Positions 12,420-22,996 of a stretch of DNA of 64,000 bases are shown one piece after another. Origin of the DNA: Elymus sibiricus (lineage: Eukaryota; Streptophyta; Magnoliopsida; Poales; Poaceae); assembly GCA_039707655.1 (NCBI GenBank), contig CM077676.1:457302379-457366378 (forward strand), in the 5' to 3' direction. The position numbers were made by a program, and so were the translations under genes. How positions within the stretch are numbered: position 1 is the first letter of the stretch; each line of letters opens with the position of its first letter. Under the pieces are notes generated by a model. The model had not been told where the DNA came from and did not search any database. It saw only the letters and a list, made by a program, of their open reading frames with translations.

Positions 12420-13110
12420 TTAACTTAAACGCGTGTGTGCGCAGCATACGCCGGCGGCGACGTACAGAGGCGGCGGCGACGACCAAACGGGCGCCTCCGG
12501 CAGCCATTCGAGCGGCGGAGGGCGGGAGTCGGCAGAGGCCAGCGCCGCGCATATACTGGTGCTTGCGGTGGAAGCAGGGGACGACCAAAACGACGGCGGC
12601 CAGAGCACGCGCTCGCGGGGACGGCAGCTAGCGCACGGAAACAGCATGGGGAAAGGGGGAGAACAGCCAGGGGCTCACAGTGAGGGCAGAGACGAGCTCG
12701 GGGAGGTCCGGGAAGGACGAGGTGCGTAGATCGAAGCGGTGGTTGCCGGCGGCCGTGGAGGAAGGAGAAGGCGCGGGCAACGCGGAGGCGGCTCCCCAGC
12801 TTCGATCCACGGGTGATGAAGACGAAGATGTCAACGCCGGAGCCCCTAGACACGTCGGTGTAGCAAAAGATGGCCGGTGGTCGCGTGCACGGCGACGGCA
12901 CGGCGGTGGCTGTGCTCGGACGAGCAGCAGATCGAGAGAGAGGGGCGCGAAGGAGGAAAACTAAGGGCTAGGGTTCGAGGGGGGAGAGGGGCAGTGGGGC
13001 GAGGCCTTATCCCCTCCGGCCAACCACTCCGTCGTCGTGGCGGCCGGTGGACGGAGCGGCGCGCCCTCGGCCACGGCGAGCGCGACAGCGGGGCAGGAGC
13101 AGGTGGACGA
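12420..13110 (-). other. GC-rich block of F2
   Basis: Abrupt change to very GC-rich sequence between AT-rich flanks, with overlapping open frames on both strands caused by base composition. The minus strand has GGATAAGGCC near 13001-13012 at the position where F1 has a TATA box. It is likely the transcription-start side of the LTR. I do not call any of the frames genes. Confidence 0.55.
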
Positions 13111-13624
13111 AGCGGTTTTTGGGCTGGGCTCGGGCAGTGTTGCACTAGAGGCCTAGTTGCACAGTGCCAGTTTCCCCTTTTCTTTTCTATTTTCTGTTTT
13201 ATTTTTTTAGCAGCTGTTTTCTATTTAAATTAGCTACTAAATGAATTTTGCAAAATTTATATCTTGCTGCATTAATTACTTTACATTTTTAGGTACTGCC
13301 ATAAAAGTTTAGAGGCATAATGATTTCATTTGAATTTTGTTTAGATGAAAATGGATTAAAGGGGCTGTTTTAGCCATTATTTTTGGATGTTAGGGTCAAT
13401 TTGGGAATTCAAAAAATGTTGGTTTTATTTTTATAATTGCTTTGGGAATTTTTGCAATATTATGAACACTTTTGTTTTACTGTTTGGATAACTATTAATT
13501 TTGACTTTATTTTAAATTTGCATTTGAAGTTGGATTATTCTTAATTTTTTTTATAGGGCTTAATGATGATGACTTGGCATGACTAATTAGCATGATTAGG
13601 GTTTAGTAATCTGGGGATGTCACA

Positions 13625-14578
13625 ATTACTCTCCACATAAGCAAATTTCTTCTCATTCATAATAGTGGGAGTATCGTATGAAACTTGAATACTAAAAATT
13701 GTTTCCACATTAAAAGAGTAATGTTCAGTAAAAGGGTATTCATAATTATGACAATAATTATCACTACTTTTTATAACATAAGTATCATCACAATAATCAT
13801 CATAAGTAGCAACTTTGTTCTCATCATAATCAATTGTAACCTCTTTCGGAATAGTGGAATCATTACTAAATAAAGTTATGACCTCTCCAAATCCACTTTT
13901 ATCATTATAATAAGATTCAACACCCTCCAAAATAGTGGGATAATTATTATCTAAAGTTGAGACTCTTCCAAACCCACTTTCATAATTATTGCAATCATCA
14001 TAAATAGGAGGCATGCAATCATCATAACAAATTTGATCATTGAAAGTAGGGGGACTAAAAAGATCATCTTCATTAAGCATAGCATCCCCAAGCTTAGGAC
14101 AAACACTAATTGCAGCAAATAAATTTTCAAACATGTCATTCTCATCAAACATAGCATCCCCAAGCTTGTGGCTTTGCATATCATTAGCATAATCACTCTT
14201 ATTTTTAATAGTATGAATAGCACCAATAGTATAACAATTATTATCATCATAATTTCCCAAGTTGGTGCAAAAAAGATTTTCAAGATCATAAGAAGTATCA
14301 TTATCTTCCCAATCATAATCATCATAACAAGTAATAGGCAAAACAAAATCATCATCAAGTGTATCATCTTCCACAACTATTTTTGATTCATTCTCATGAG
14401 GCACAGCAATAATAGGAGCAACATTATTTGGGAGAGATACCTCTTTACCTCTACTTTTCCTTCTTTTCTTCTTTTTCACCACATTATGTGTGGGTTTATT
14501 TAGTTTTTCTGAGCTTCTTATTGAAGATTGGTTGGATAGGAAGCTCCTTCTCATCACCTGTTTCATCACGAGAGACAA
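13625..14578 (-). pseudogene. Element E ORF2, N-terminal part: acidic repetitive protein
   Basis: 318 codons that end exactly at the F2 insertion and continue in frame at 9681. A basic stretch (KKKKRRKSRGKE, about residues 36-47) is followed by a long Asp/Asn/Tyr-rich region. That region carries repeated CYDD or YDDxC motifs and two KLGDAM...ED(M/L)F repeats. It has no retropepsin, RT or integrase motif. An upstream frameshift separates it from the zinc-knuckle ORF. It could be a gag-like or accessory protein of a non-autonomous family; function unknown. Confidence 0.7.
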
Positions 14579-14633
14579 TAGGAGGGAAAGTGGAAATCTT
14601 TACCCTTTCATTAGTATTCCTTTTATATTCTAT

Positions 14634-15287
14634 TTATTTCCCCGTCTTTCTATAGTTGGCTATATAAGCATTCTCATTGCAATTTACCACACAAAACATA
14701 TAGATTTCCTTTAGATTAGTTTCAATGTCATCTGTGAGAATGAATACTTCAAACCAACTATTTTTATGTGTCAATTCTTCACACCCCAAAAATAGATAAA
14801 TCTCATTATATAGTTCAAGGGTGCTCAAGTCATTACAATATTTAGCCATGATTCGATCATGAAAAAGTATGCATTGAAAATTAAGATGACCAACCTTATT
14901 GCAAAGTTCACAAGTAATGCGATGAAGAGAGCATAATTTCGTGGCAAATTTATCTATCACTTTAAGCCACCAATTGGTTTTATCATGTTTATGCTTCTTA
15001 CAAAATCTATTATCCCTATAAGGCATGTCTTCACAAATTTTATGCACTCCACAAAAATTGACATGCTTATAAGAAACCTTTTAATCATGACTAGTGCAAT
15101 CATCATTAGCATTTTGGATATTCAAAGAATTCATACTAACAACATTGCAATCATACTCATCATTCAAGGAACTCACATTAAACATTTTATTAAATTCTTC
15201 CTCTAGTAATTGAGCACAATTTTCCGATCCATCATTTTCAAGAAAGACATTATATAGATGAAGCATGTGAGGCAACCTCAATTCCAT
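14634..15287 (-). pseudogene. Element E ORF1: zinc-knuckle gag-like protein
   Basis: Starts 96 bp after the PBS. It has one in-frame stop at 15081-15083, after which the same frame continues to 14634. A perfect CX2CX4HX4C knuckle (CELCNKVGHLNFQC) lies near nt 14875-14920, within a Cys/His/Lys-rich context. The N-terminus resembles no Retrotrans_gag domain I know. The knuckle suggests RNA packaging. ORF2 lies downstream in another frame, consistent with a frameshift within one ancestral ORF. Confidence 0.72.
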
Positions 15288-15383
15288 TTTTTTGTAGTTT
15301 TCTTTTATAAACCAAACTAGTGATAAAACAAGAAACTAAAAGATTCAATTGCAAGATCTAAAGATATACCTTCAAGCACTCAC

Positions 15384-15401
15384 CTCCCCGGCAACGGCGC
15401 C
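15384..15401 (-). other. Primer-binding site of element E (tRNA-Asp type)
   Basis: The plus strand reads CCTCCCCGGCAACGGCGCC, so the minus strand matches the complement of a plant tRNA-Asp 3' end with one changed terminal base. It lies 11 bp inside the LTR, the same spacing as in H. Confidence 0.8.
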
Positions 15402-15412
15402 TGAAAAGAGCT

Positions 15413-17054
15413 TGATGTCTACTACACAATTTTTATTCTTGTAGACGTTGTTGGGCCTCCAAGTGCAGAGTTTTGTAGGATAGTAGCAAATTTCCCTCAA
15501 GTGAATGACCTAAGATTTATCAATCCATGGGAGGCATAGGATGAAGATGGTCTCTCTCAAACAACCCTGCAATCAAATACAAGAAATCTCTTGTGTCCCC
15601 AACACACCCAATACAATGGTAAATTGTATAGGTGCACTAGTTCGGCGAAGAGAGGGTGATACAAGTGTAGTATGGATAGTAGATGTAGGTTTTTGTAATC
15701 TGAAAATATAAAAACAGCAAGGTAGCAAGTGATAAAATGGAGCACAAACGGTATTGAAATGCTTGAAAACAAGGCCTAGGGTTCATACTTTCACTAGTGC
15801 AATCTCTCAACAATGCTAACATAATTGAATCATATAACAATCCCTCAACGTGTGACAAAGAATCACTCCAAAGTTCCTATTAGCGGAGAACATAAGATGA
15901 AATTGTTGTAGGGTACGAAACCACCTCAAAGTTATCCTTTCCTATCAATCTATTGAGCCATCCCTATAAGTGTCACAAATAGCCTTAGAGTTCGTACTAA
16001 AATAACACCATATGATACTCTTCAACCAACTCTAATGTCACCTAGATACTCCAATGTCACCACAAGTATCCGTGAGTTGATTATTCGATATGCATCAAAA
16101 CAACTGCAGATTCATAATATTCAATCCACACAAAGAACTTCAAAGAGTACCCCAAAGTTTCTATCGGAGAAAAGAAGATGAAAACGTGCAACCAACTCCT
16201 ATGCCTAGATCACACCAAGGTCACGGGAATCCGCAAGTTGATTACCAAAACATACATCAAGTGACTCAATAGAATACCCCATTGTCACCACGGGTATCCA
16301 CATGCAAGACATACATCAAGTGTTCCCAAATATGAAATATTCAATCCGACAATAACGAAACTTCAAAGGGAAAGACTCAATTCATCACAAGCAGATAGAG
16401 AGGGAAGAAACACCATATGATCCAACTATATTAACAAAGCTCGCATTACATCAAGATCGTGCCAAATCAAGAACACGAGAGAGAGATATCAAACACATAG
16501 CTACTGGTACATACCCTCAGCCCCGAGGGTGAACTACTCCCTCCTCGTCATGGAGACCGCCGGGATGATGAAGATGGCCTCCGGTGATGATTTCCCCCTC
16601 CGGCAGAGTGCCAAAACAGGGCTTCGGTTGAGATCGCTTTGGAACAGAGGCTTGCGACGGCGGCGTGGAAGTTCTAGGTTTCTTTTTGGGGTTTTTGGTA
16701 TTTATAGGAAGTTTTGGCGTTGGTTTCACCTCAAGGGGGCCCATGTGGGAGCGACAAGGCTCCTAGGCGCGCCCTGGGGGGGAGGGCGCGCCCCCTAGGC
16801 TTGTCGCTTCCTCGTGAGGCTTATGGTCCTTCCTGGAAGCTTCGGGGGTCTCTTTTGGTCCATAAAAAATCACCGTAAATTTTTAGCTCATTCCGAGAAC
16901 TTTTATTTCTGCACAAAAAACAACACCATGGTAGTTCTGCTGAAAACAGCGTCAGTCCGGGTTAGTTCTAATCAAATCATACCAAAACCATATACAATTT
17001 TTATAAACATGGCATGAATACTTCATAAATTATAGATACGTTGGAGACGTATCA
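15413..17054 (-). repeat. 5' LTR of element E
   Basis: 1642 bp, TGATGTCTACTACAC...GAGACGTATCA on the plus strand. The left side abuts the PBS and the right side abuts the G gag. The first five bases beyond it, ACTAT (17055-17059), should recur at the unseen left end of E. A GC-rich palindromic GGCGCGCCC stretch is near 16768-16798. Confidence 0.9.
16697..16705 (-). promoter_or_regulatory. Putative LTR TATA box, element E
   Basis: The minus strand reads CTATAAATACC here, about 350 bp from the LTR 5' end, with GC-rich DNA upstream. Confidence 0.5.
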
Positions 17055-17953
17055 ACTATCTTTGCCACTTGTGCCTCCATATTCTTGGATCTGGCTTCAA
17101 GTATCTGCACATCATTTGTTAGTCCAACAACCTTACTGGTCAATTGACCAAGTAAGTTATCATGTTTCTTTAAGATATTCTTGAAGTTTTCATTCTGCTT
17201 AGCCTGGCTAGCAATAAAACTTTTAAGAGTTTCTTCAAGAGTATTTCTATTGCTACCATTAGCTCCATTAAAATTGTTGGATGCTCCTCCATTATTAGGA
17301 TAAGGAAGTTTAGGAGCATATCCATTATTTTTCCAATTGGTATTATAGCTATTATGAGCAATAAAATTCACATCACTAGTATCTTCATTAGTGATGTCGT
17401 TGACATTTACCTCTTCTTTACCTTTCATCATAGAGATAAGTTCTTCTAGCCTGGTTGTCAACTCTGAGCTATTTTCTTCTGTGACATTCACCTTCTTGGT
17501 GGTGGTTCTCTCAACATGCCATTGGGCATGGTTCTCTTGCATATCATCTACTATCCTCTTGACATCTTCTATGGGCTTTCCCATGATTGTCCCTCCTGCA
17601 GCTGTATCAAGCATAGTTTTTGACATGTGATTCAAGCCACTATAAAACATATGAAGGATTAACCACTCCTCCATTCCTTCATTGGGGCAGTTTCTTATAG
17701 CTTCTTTCATTCTATCCCACGCAAGCGCTAGTGGCTCACGTTCCTCTTGCTTGAAACCTGTAATCTGAGAACGTAACTGCATAATTTTTGCAGGTGGACA
17801 AAACTTAGATAAGAATTTACTGCAACAAGCAGCCCAAGAAGTAATACTGCCTTTAGGCAAAGCTAAAAGACATTCCTTAGCTTTTCCTCTCAAACAGAAA
17901 GGAAATAAGCGAAGTTTAAGAGCATCTGAATCATAATCCTTCATGCGTGTCAT
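17055..17953 (-). pseudogene. Element G gag, middle part
   Basis: About 300 residues of a Retrotrans_gag (PF03732-type) capsid protein, with KLRLFPFCLRGKAKE, FLSKFCPPAKI, the ITGFKQEEREPLALAWDRMK helix and the conserved LDTAAGGTIM block. A C-terminal Asn-rich tail and a coiled-coil-like segment follow. The frame enters at the GTCAT duplication and is cut at 17054 by the LTR of E. No stops interrupt this part. The related H gag (58640-59917) aligns block for block, but the sequences are clearly different families. Confidence 0.88.
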
Positions 17954-19377
17954 TGCTACTTGTAGTCTGCATTGGTATTTCCCCGAAGAGGAGAGGATGA
18001 TGCAGTAGAGTAGAGATAAGTATTTCCCTCAGTTAAGAACCAAGGTTATCAATCCAGTAGGAGAACCAAGTAAAATTTCGTTAAGCGCACCTGCACACAC
18101 AAGAGCAAACACTTGCACCCAACGCAAATAACAGGGTTGTCAATCCTCTTAGGGGTTATTTGCAAGGATTAAATCATATAGAGATAAATAGGTAAACTAA
18201 AATACTAATTAAAACAAAAGTAAATAAATTGCAGCAAGGTATTTTTAGGTTTTTTTATATGATAAAGTAGACCCAGGGGCCATAGTTTTCACTAGAGGCT
18301 TCTCTCTCGAACACATAGCATACGGTGGGTAAACAAATTACTGTTGGGCAATTGATAGAAAAGCAAATAATTATGACGGATTCATGGCAATGATCATGTA
18401 TATAGGCATCACGTCTGCGACAAGTAGACCGACTCCTGCCTGCATCTACTACTATTACTCCACCCATCGACCGCTATCTAGCATGCATCTAGGGTATTAA
18501 GTATGAAACAGAGTAACGCCTTAAGCAAGATGAGATGATGTAGACAAAGTAAACTCAAGCAATATGATTAAACCCCATCTTTTTATCCTTAATGGCAACA
18601 ATACAAATACGTGTCATGTCCCCTTCTTTCACTGGGATTGAGCACCGCAAGATTGAACCCATCACAAATTACCTCTCCCATTGCAAGATAAATCAATCTA
18701 GTAGGCCAAACTAAATCGATAGATCGGAGAGAAATACAAAGCTATAATAATCATGCATAAAAGAGTTCATAGAAGACTCAAATATTTCTCTTGAATAATC
18801 TGATCATAAACTCACAATTCATCGGATCCCAACAAACACACCACAAAAGAAGATTACATCGGATAGAACTCCAAGAACATCGAGGAGAACATGGTATTGA
18901 AGATCAAAGAGAGAGAAGAAGCCATCTACCTACTAGCTATGGACCCGTAGGTTTGTGGTAAACTACTCACACATCATCGGAAGGGCAGCAAGGTTGATGA
19001 AGAAGCCCTCCGTGATCGATTCCCCCTCCGGCAGAGTACCGGAAAAGGCCTCCAGATGGGATCACGGAAGAACAGAGGCTTGCGGCGGCGGAAAGGTTTT
19101 CTCTTTTGTCTCTCTGGTATATTGGGAATATTTGGGAATTTATAGCGCTGGAATTAGGTCAGGAGGGGCAACGAGGGGCCCGCAAGCCTGGGAGGCGCAC
19201 TCTCCAGGCTTGTCGCCTCCTCGTGGCTCTTCTGGTCTTCTCCCGAAGCTTCATGGGTCTCTTCTGGTCCAGAAAAAATTAATCCAAAGTTTTTTTTTCT
19301 CGTTTGGACACTTTTTGCTAATGATTTTCTGAAAAAACAAAAACAAGCAGAAAACAGCAACTGGCACTGGGCACTGG
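17954..19377 (-). repeat. 3' LTR of element H, first part
   Basis: Starts TGCTACTTGTAGTC on the plus strand and is homologous to 60104-61477. It is cut at the ACTGG target of C and resumes at 54842. It carries about 55-60 bp near 18920-18980 that are missing from the 5' LTR at about 61067. A TATA-like CTATAAATTC on the minus strand is near 19137-19146. Confidence 0.93.
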
Positions 19378-19869
19378 TGAGGGTGTCCCAGACTAAGGGG
19401 TCCTCGGGCTGCTGGCCTATCTCTCGTGGGCCAGACTGATGGGCCGCCCTTGACTTAGCGAAAGAAGGCCGGACTACAGGTGACCCCGTGCATCAGAAGG
19501 AAACCTCCGAAGACTTGGCGTCTCCTCCAAGTAAAGTTTAGCGTAGCCGACATGTTTATCCCTGATGGTAACCGACCATATGTAACCCTAGGTACCCCTG
19601 GTGTCTATATAAACCAGAGGGTTTAGTTCGTAGAGGGAAGAACCATTGTCATCATACCCACCTAGAGTTTAGTCCATCCGATCTCGAGGTAGATCAACTC
19701 TGTAATCCTCATATGACAAATCAATGCAATCAAGCTGGACGTAGGGTTTTACCTCTTCGAGAGGGCCCAAACCTGGGTAATCGCTGTCTCTACGTTCCTT
19801 GTTATCCATTGACTCCAAGATCCATAGTTCGGACCCCCTACCCGAGATCTGCCGGTTTTGGTACCAACA
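19378..19869 (+). repeat. 5' LTR of element C
   Basis: 492 bp, TGAGGGTGTCCC...GGTACCAACA. It is the same length as its partner at 54345-54836. A TATA box is at about 19605-19613 (CTATATAAA). Confidence 0.95.
19605..19613 (+). promoter_or_regulatory. Putative LTR TATA box, element C
   Basis: GTCTATATAAACC is conserved in the right LTR at 54571-54580. It is followed about 25-40 bp later by GTAGAGGGAAGAACC, a plausible start region. Confidence 0.6.
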
Positions 19870-19889
19870 TTGGTGCTTTCATTGAGAGC
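19870..19889 (+). other. Primer-binding site of element C
   Basis: TTGGTGCTTTCATTGAGAGC immediately follows the LTR. Element D has the identical site in reverse at 34551-34570. I cannot assign the tRNA with confidence. Confidence 0.75.
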
Positions 19890-19914
19890 TCCGCTGTGGG
19901 ATCGTCAAGGATCA

Positions 19915-20557
19915 ATGGCTCGCCTAGTCATCAGCGACGGCATCCGCTGCGGGGACGTCTTCCTCCCCGGCCAGCTCCTCGCGTTTGGCAGCATCATGCA
20001 ACACGCCGATCCGACCGGTCGCCTCGGTCGGGTCGTTAGCTTTACCCCCGATCAGGAGATCAGGTTTGGAAACCTAGAGTTCATCGCCGATTCCCGGGGA
20101 GACCTTATCCTCGCAGGGTTCTCGGCTTCACCTGAAGGACCCGCAAACCCTGAGGTTTTAACTTCGGGTGCGGCTTACCCCTCTATCGGGTCGACCGCCA
20201 CCGCGGATCCGCCCCTGATCTCAGATCAAATCTCTATGATCGACGGCTCAAGATCAGCCATGGCCGAGCACCACTACGGGGCAATTTGAAACGCTTCCAG
20301 CGCACCAACACTACAGGTTAACCCCGAGAGCTGCCCAAACATGGATCCGACGGATCTCTCTCTATTAAACGGGATACTAGATCAAATCCAGGCCATGGGG
20401 ATTACCGATGGCCAGTCCTCGGTCTACGACCAGATCGGACTTAAAGCCGACGACAGGGAAATCTACATCCCTCCTGCCACCCACTTAGTCGCCACTATCA
20501 AAGACTCGGCTGAGGGCTCACCCCTCCTTCCTCTGGAGCCAAGAGCGGATTGGGTAC
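19915..20557 (+). pseudogene. Element C gag, N-terminal part
   Basis: ATG at 19915 (MARLVISDG) is the first Met after the PBS and in the frame used downstream. The frame has one stop (TGA 20287-20289), then continues through 20341 (MDPTDLSLLNG) to the insertion of D. The N-terminus is a compact domain rich in Gly and hydrophobic residues, followed by a linker. I assign it to gag by position, before the capsid segment found after D. Confidence 0.75.
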
Positions 20558-20977
20558 TGTCGGTGTCAAATCTGGCATATCTCGTAGTAGGGGTCCTAAG
20601 CTAAGCGTCATGGAGCGATGGTAACATGGACACAGAGTTTTACCCAGGTTCGGGCCCTCTCGAAGAGGTAATACCCTACGTCCTGCTTTTGATTGTATTG
20701 ATATGAGGTATAGTACAGAGTACATGTGGCTACCACGAGATTGTTCTAATGAATATGATCTCCTCCATTGACTAGCCTGGCCTCGGTTTATATATGCACC
20801 GGTGGCCTAGGGTTTAGGAGAGTCCTCGGCTTGGGCGCCAAGTCTTGTGGAATATTCCTTGTATTTGTCAAGGGCTGCCCGAAGTGGCCCATTAGTGAAC
20901 CGCCATGGGGGTCCTCGGCTCAACCCACCTGGTCGGGAGACGATGTGGTGAGTACCCCCTAGTCCAGGACACCGTCA
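20558..20977 (-). repeat. 3' LTR of element D
   Basis: 420 bp, TGTCGGTGTCAAA...GACACCGTCA on the plus strand. The minus-strand TATA (TATATAAACC) is near 20787-20796. A segment around 20645-20695 is shared with the C LTR (GGACGTAGGGTWTTACCTC). Confidence 0.95.
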
Positions 20978-20993
20978 GTAGCCCCCTGAACCG
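20978..20993 (-). other. Polypurine tract of element D
   Basis: The minus strand reads GGTTCAGGGGGCTAC directly against the LTR. Confidence 0.7.
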
Positions 20994-21235
20994 GTCTTCA
21001 AGTTGGGGACGCTCCTCGGTTCTTCCGAACTATTCTTCGTCTTCGGTCGTCGGTCTTGAAAACTGGTTCAACAAATCTTCCCATCTTCGATCTTGAGGAT
21101 CGCCGAGGTGTATCCGAAGAGTTTATACGTCGGGTATCTGAGGAGTCCTTCAAGTTCTCGACCTTTATCAATGCCTTGTTATTTTTTACGCCACACTTCG
21201 GGTTCGAAGTTTATCCCGTGCGGCAGTGTCCTCTT

Positions 21236-21430
21236 GCGTCTGAGCTCCAATGCCGGACTGCATCTGAGGTGTCTTTTTGCAGCCGAGCTCCAATGCCAGT
21301 CTGCATCCGAGGTATATTTTAGCAGCCGAGCTCCAAAGCCGGTCTGTATCCGAGCTCCAGCGCCGGACTACATCCGAGGTGCCTTCTTGCAGCCGAGCTC
21401 GAATGCCGGACTGCATCCGAGGAGGCATAG
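21236..21430. repeat. About 44-bp degenerate tandem repeats in D
   Basis: Four to five copies of a unit containing CTGCATCCGAGGTG and GCAGCCGAGCTCCAATGCC, with unit lengths from about 24 to 44 bp. It is part of the noncoding 3' region of D. Confidence 0.8.
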
Positions 21431-21599
21431 AGTACCTCGTCTTTGAAAAAGTTTGAAGGAGGTTATCCGAGCTTAACGCCGAAAAAGTTCTCTATGGAGC
21501 CAGCCACTCGCAGCCGAGCTTTATGCTGAACTGCTTCCGAGGTGTTGCACCACCTCGGTCTTGGGCTGATTTTTTGCGAATATTTTTTCGATTGGTGCA

Positions 21600-22996
21600 A
21601 TTTATTCTCTGCCGAGATATATAGCCAGTAGCCCTCAAGGTGTGTGCCGGCCTAAAATCCGGGATGCACCTGAAGGAAAACATAAAACCGCTGATCCCAG
21701 TAGCCCCTGAGACTCAGGTCGATTTGCGAAATCGGCCTGAGGATCAATTCCTTGCTCGGCAGCATACTTAAAAACAGAAACGCGGTGTGCATAGTTCCCG
21801 AGACTCAGGCTGGGTGCGGCCGACCAACCTGAGGATCGTAATCTCCTCAGAAACTATTCGGCACTTTGAATTTTCTGCATTGAATCATCAATGCAGTAGC
21901 CCCCGAGCCACTGGTCGGGTGGCAACACCAGATCAGGGGATCGATGTAACCTGTTAATGGCTTGTAAGTGAGAAGCGCGAAGCCCAATAGCCCCCGAGCC
22001 ATAAGTTGGGCAAGGGTGGCCGAACTAAGGATCGATATCCGGAGTAAATTGACTTCAATCACAATTTATGTGTAATGATTCTATGTATCCAAGTACTTTA
22101 CATCATTAATGCTCGGATCCGCATTGTACAAAACTTTGTTGACCGACCATCGGCTTCAACCTCCTCGGCCAGTAGCCGGGGAGTGTTTGTCCTACTTTAT
22201 GAAGCCTTTATAAGGGCAAAGATTTACGGCAAACAAGGCAATCCGGCCATATGGTTTTATAAACAAAGGTACGCGGAGAGATATGTTATATTACTATTTA
22301 ACGTAAGAAACATCTTCTGGGAAAAATAGTTCCGTTATAGGTTTCTTTTCCCAGGTTGTCATGCTGACCATGATCATGAGACCTCACCTCCGATCAATGT
22401 GGGAGAAAAATAGTGAAGATCAATTCGGGAGAAATTCCCGAAGTATTTGGCTTTAAAAAACCGAGATTTTCACTTCCGTTGTTGCCGACCAATTATGTTC
22501 TTGAGATTGCTAGCTTTCGGCTTCACCCAGTCTGCGGTACTAACCCGGATAACCCGGTAGTATCAATCACAGAGGTGCTCCCTTTACCCCCTAGCCGAAC
22601 AATCGGGAATGTAGGGGGCAAGCACAGGAGCCAGGCAACCCAGCTTGGCCAGATCTCAACTCAAATTGATGCACATTGTGGCTTTATAACGATTAATGGG
22701 AAGGCAGCGTTCGTATATTAAATACAAATGCTATATGTTATTTTGACTCCGTTGTGACTGTTTATAATTTGAATGTGGCCCATCGTGGGCTTCCCCCCCT
22801 TTGTAGATGCTACGCGGGGTGTTTCCACAATAACAAGACAACCCTTAGCCGACATCTCGGTGCCCGGAGGCGGTTGTGTTAGCGGAAACGAGGCAATCAG
22901 ATATGCAGGCTTTATAACTTTCACTTAGTCATAGGAGCTTAACGGTGGGAGGCCAGTTACTAGCCCCCAGTAGTGTTCGGTGTCAGCCGAGGACAA
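21600..22996 (-). other. 3' noncoding region of D with reiterated PPT-like motifs
   Basis: No gene. TAGCCCCCGAGCC-type motifs (polypurine on the minus strand) recur near 21627, 21700, 21897, 21988 and 22960. The block at about 22470-22700 is homologous to the 3' region of C at about 48640-48830, and a further copy lies across B at about 32110-32220. Confidence 0.65.

Larger units (their letters stand above)
9687..13624 (-). mobile_element. Element F2: solo LTR (Sukkula-like), 3.9 kb
   Basis: Begins TCTGACGCCCCC and ends GGGGATGTCACA, flanked by ATTAC at 9682-9686 and 13625-13629. F1 (35804-39912) is a second copy along the entire length and has the canonical TGTGACG start, so the first dinucleotide here has mutated from TG to TC. 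A 5-bp TSD around one TG...CA unit without PBS or internal domain means a solo LTR. Orientation is inferred from F1, whose TATA box reads on the minus strand. There is no coding region I would trust. Confidence 0.88.
6817..17054 (-). mobile_element. Element E: pol-less Gypsy-like LTR retrotransposon, 3' end outside window
   Basis: The 5' LTR is at 15413-17054 with the PBS at its left, so the element reads leftward. Internal coding (15287 to 9364, interrupted by F2) is followed by a noncoding 3' region that runs into the insertion site of A at 6817. No RT, RNase H or integrase is present in the part seen. The right flank of the LTR is the broken gag of element G. The LTR starts TGATACGTCTCC on its sense strand like element H, but its other end and the ORFs differ, so it is a related family. 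What lies left of A is not visible. Confidence 0.85.

Noticed and set aside
12425..13233. Several 60-160-codon frames on both strands
   Set aside because: They overlap in many frames of a GC-rich block inside solo LTR F2 and have no domain or consistent start; composition explains them.
20498..20725. Minus-strand frame crossing the LTR boundary of D (and its copy at 34442-34738)
   Set aside because: It runs through the LTR edge into different host sequence in each copy; it is an LTR shadow.
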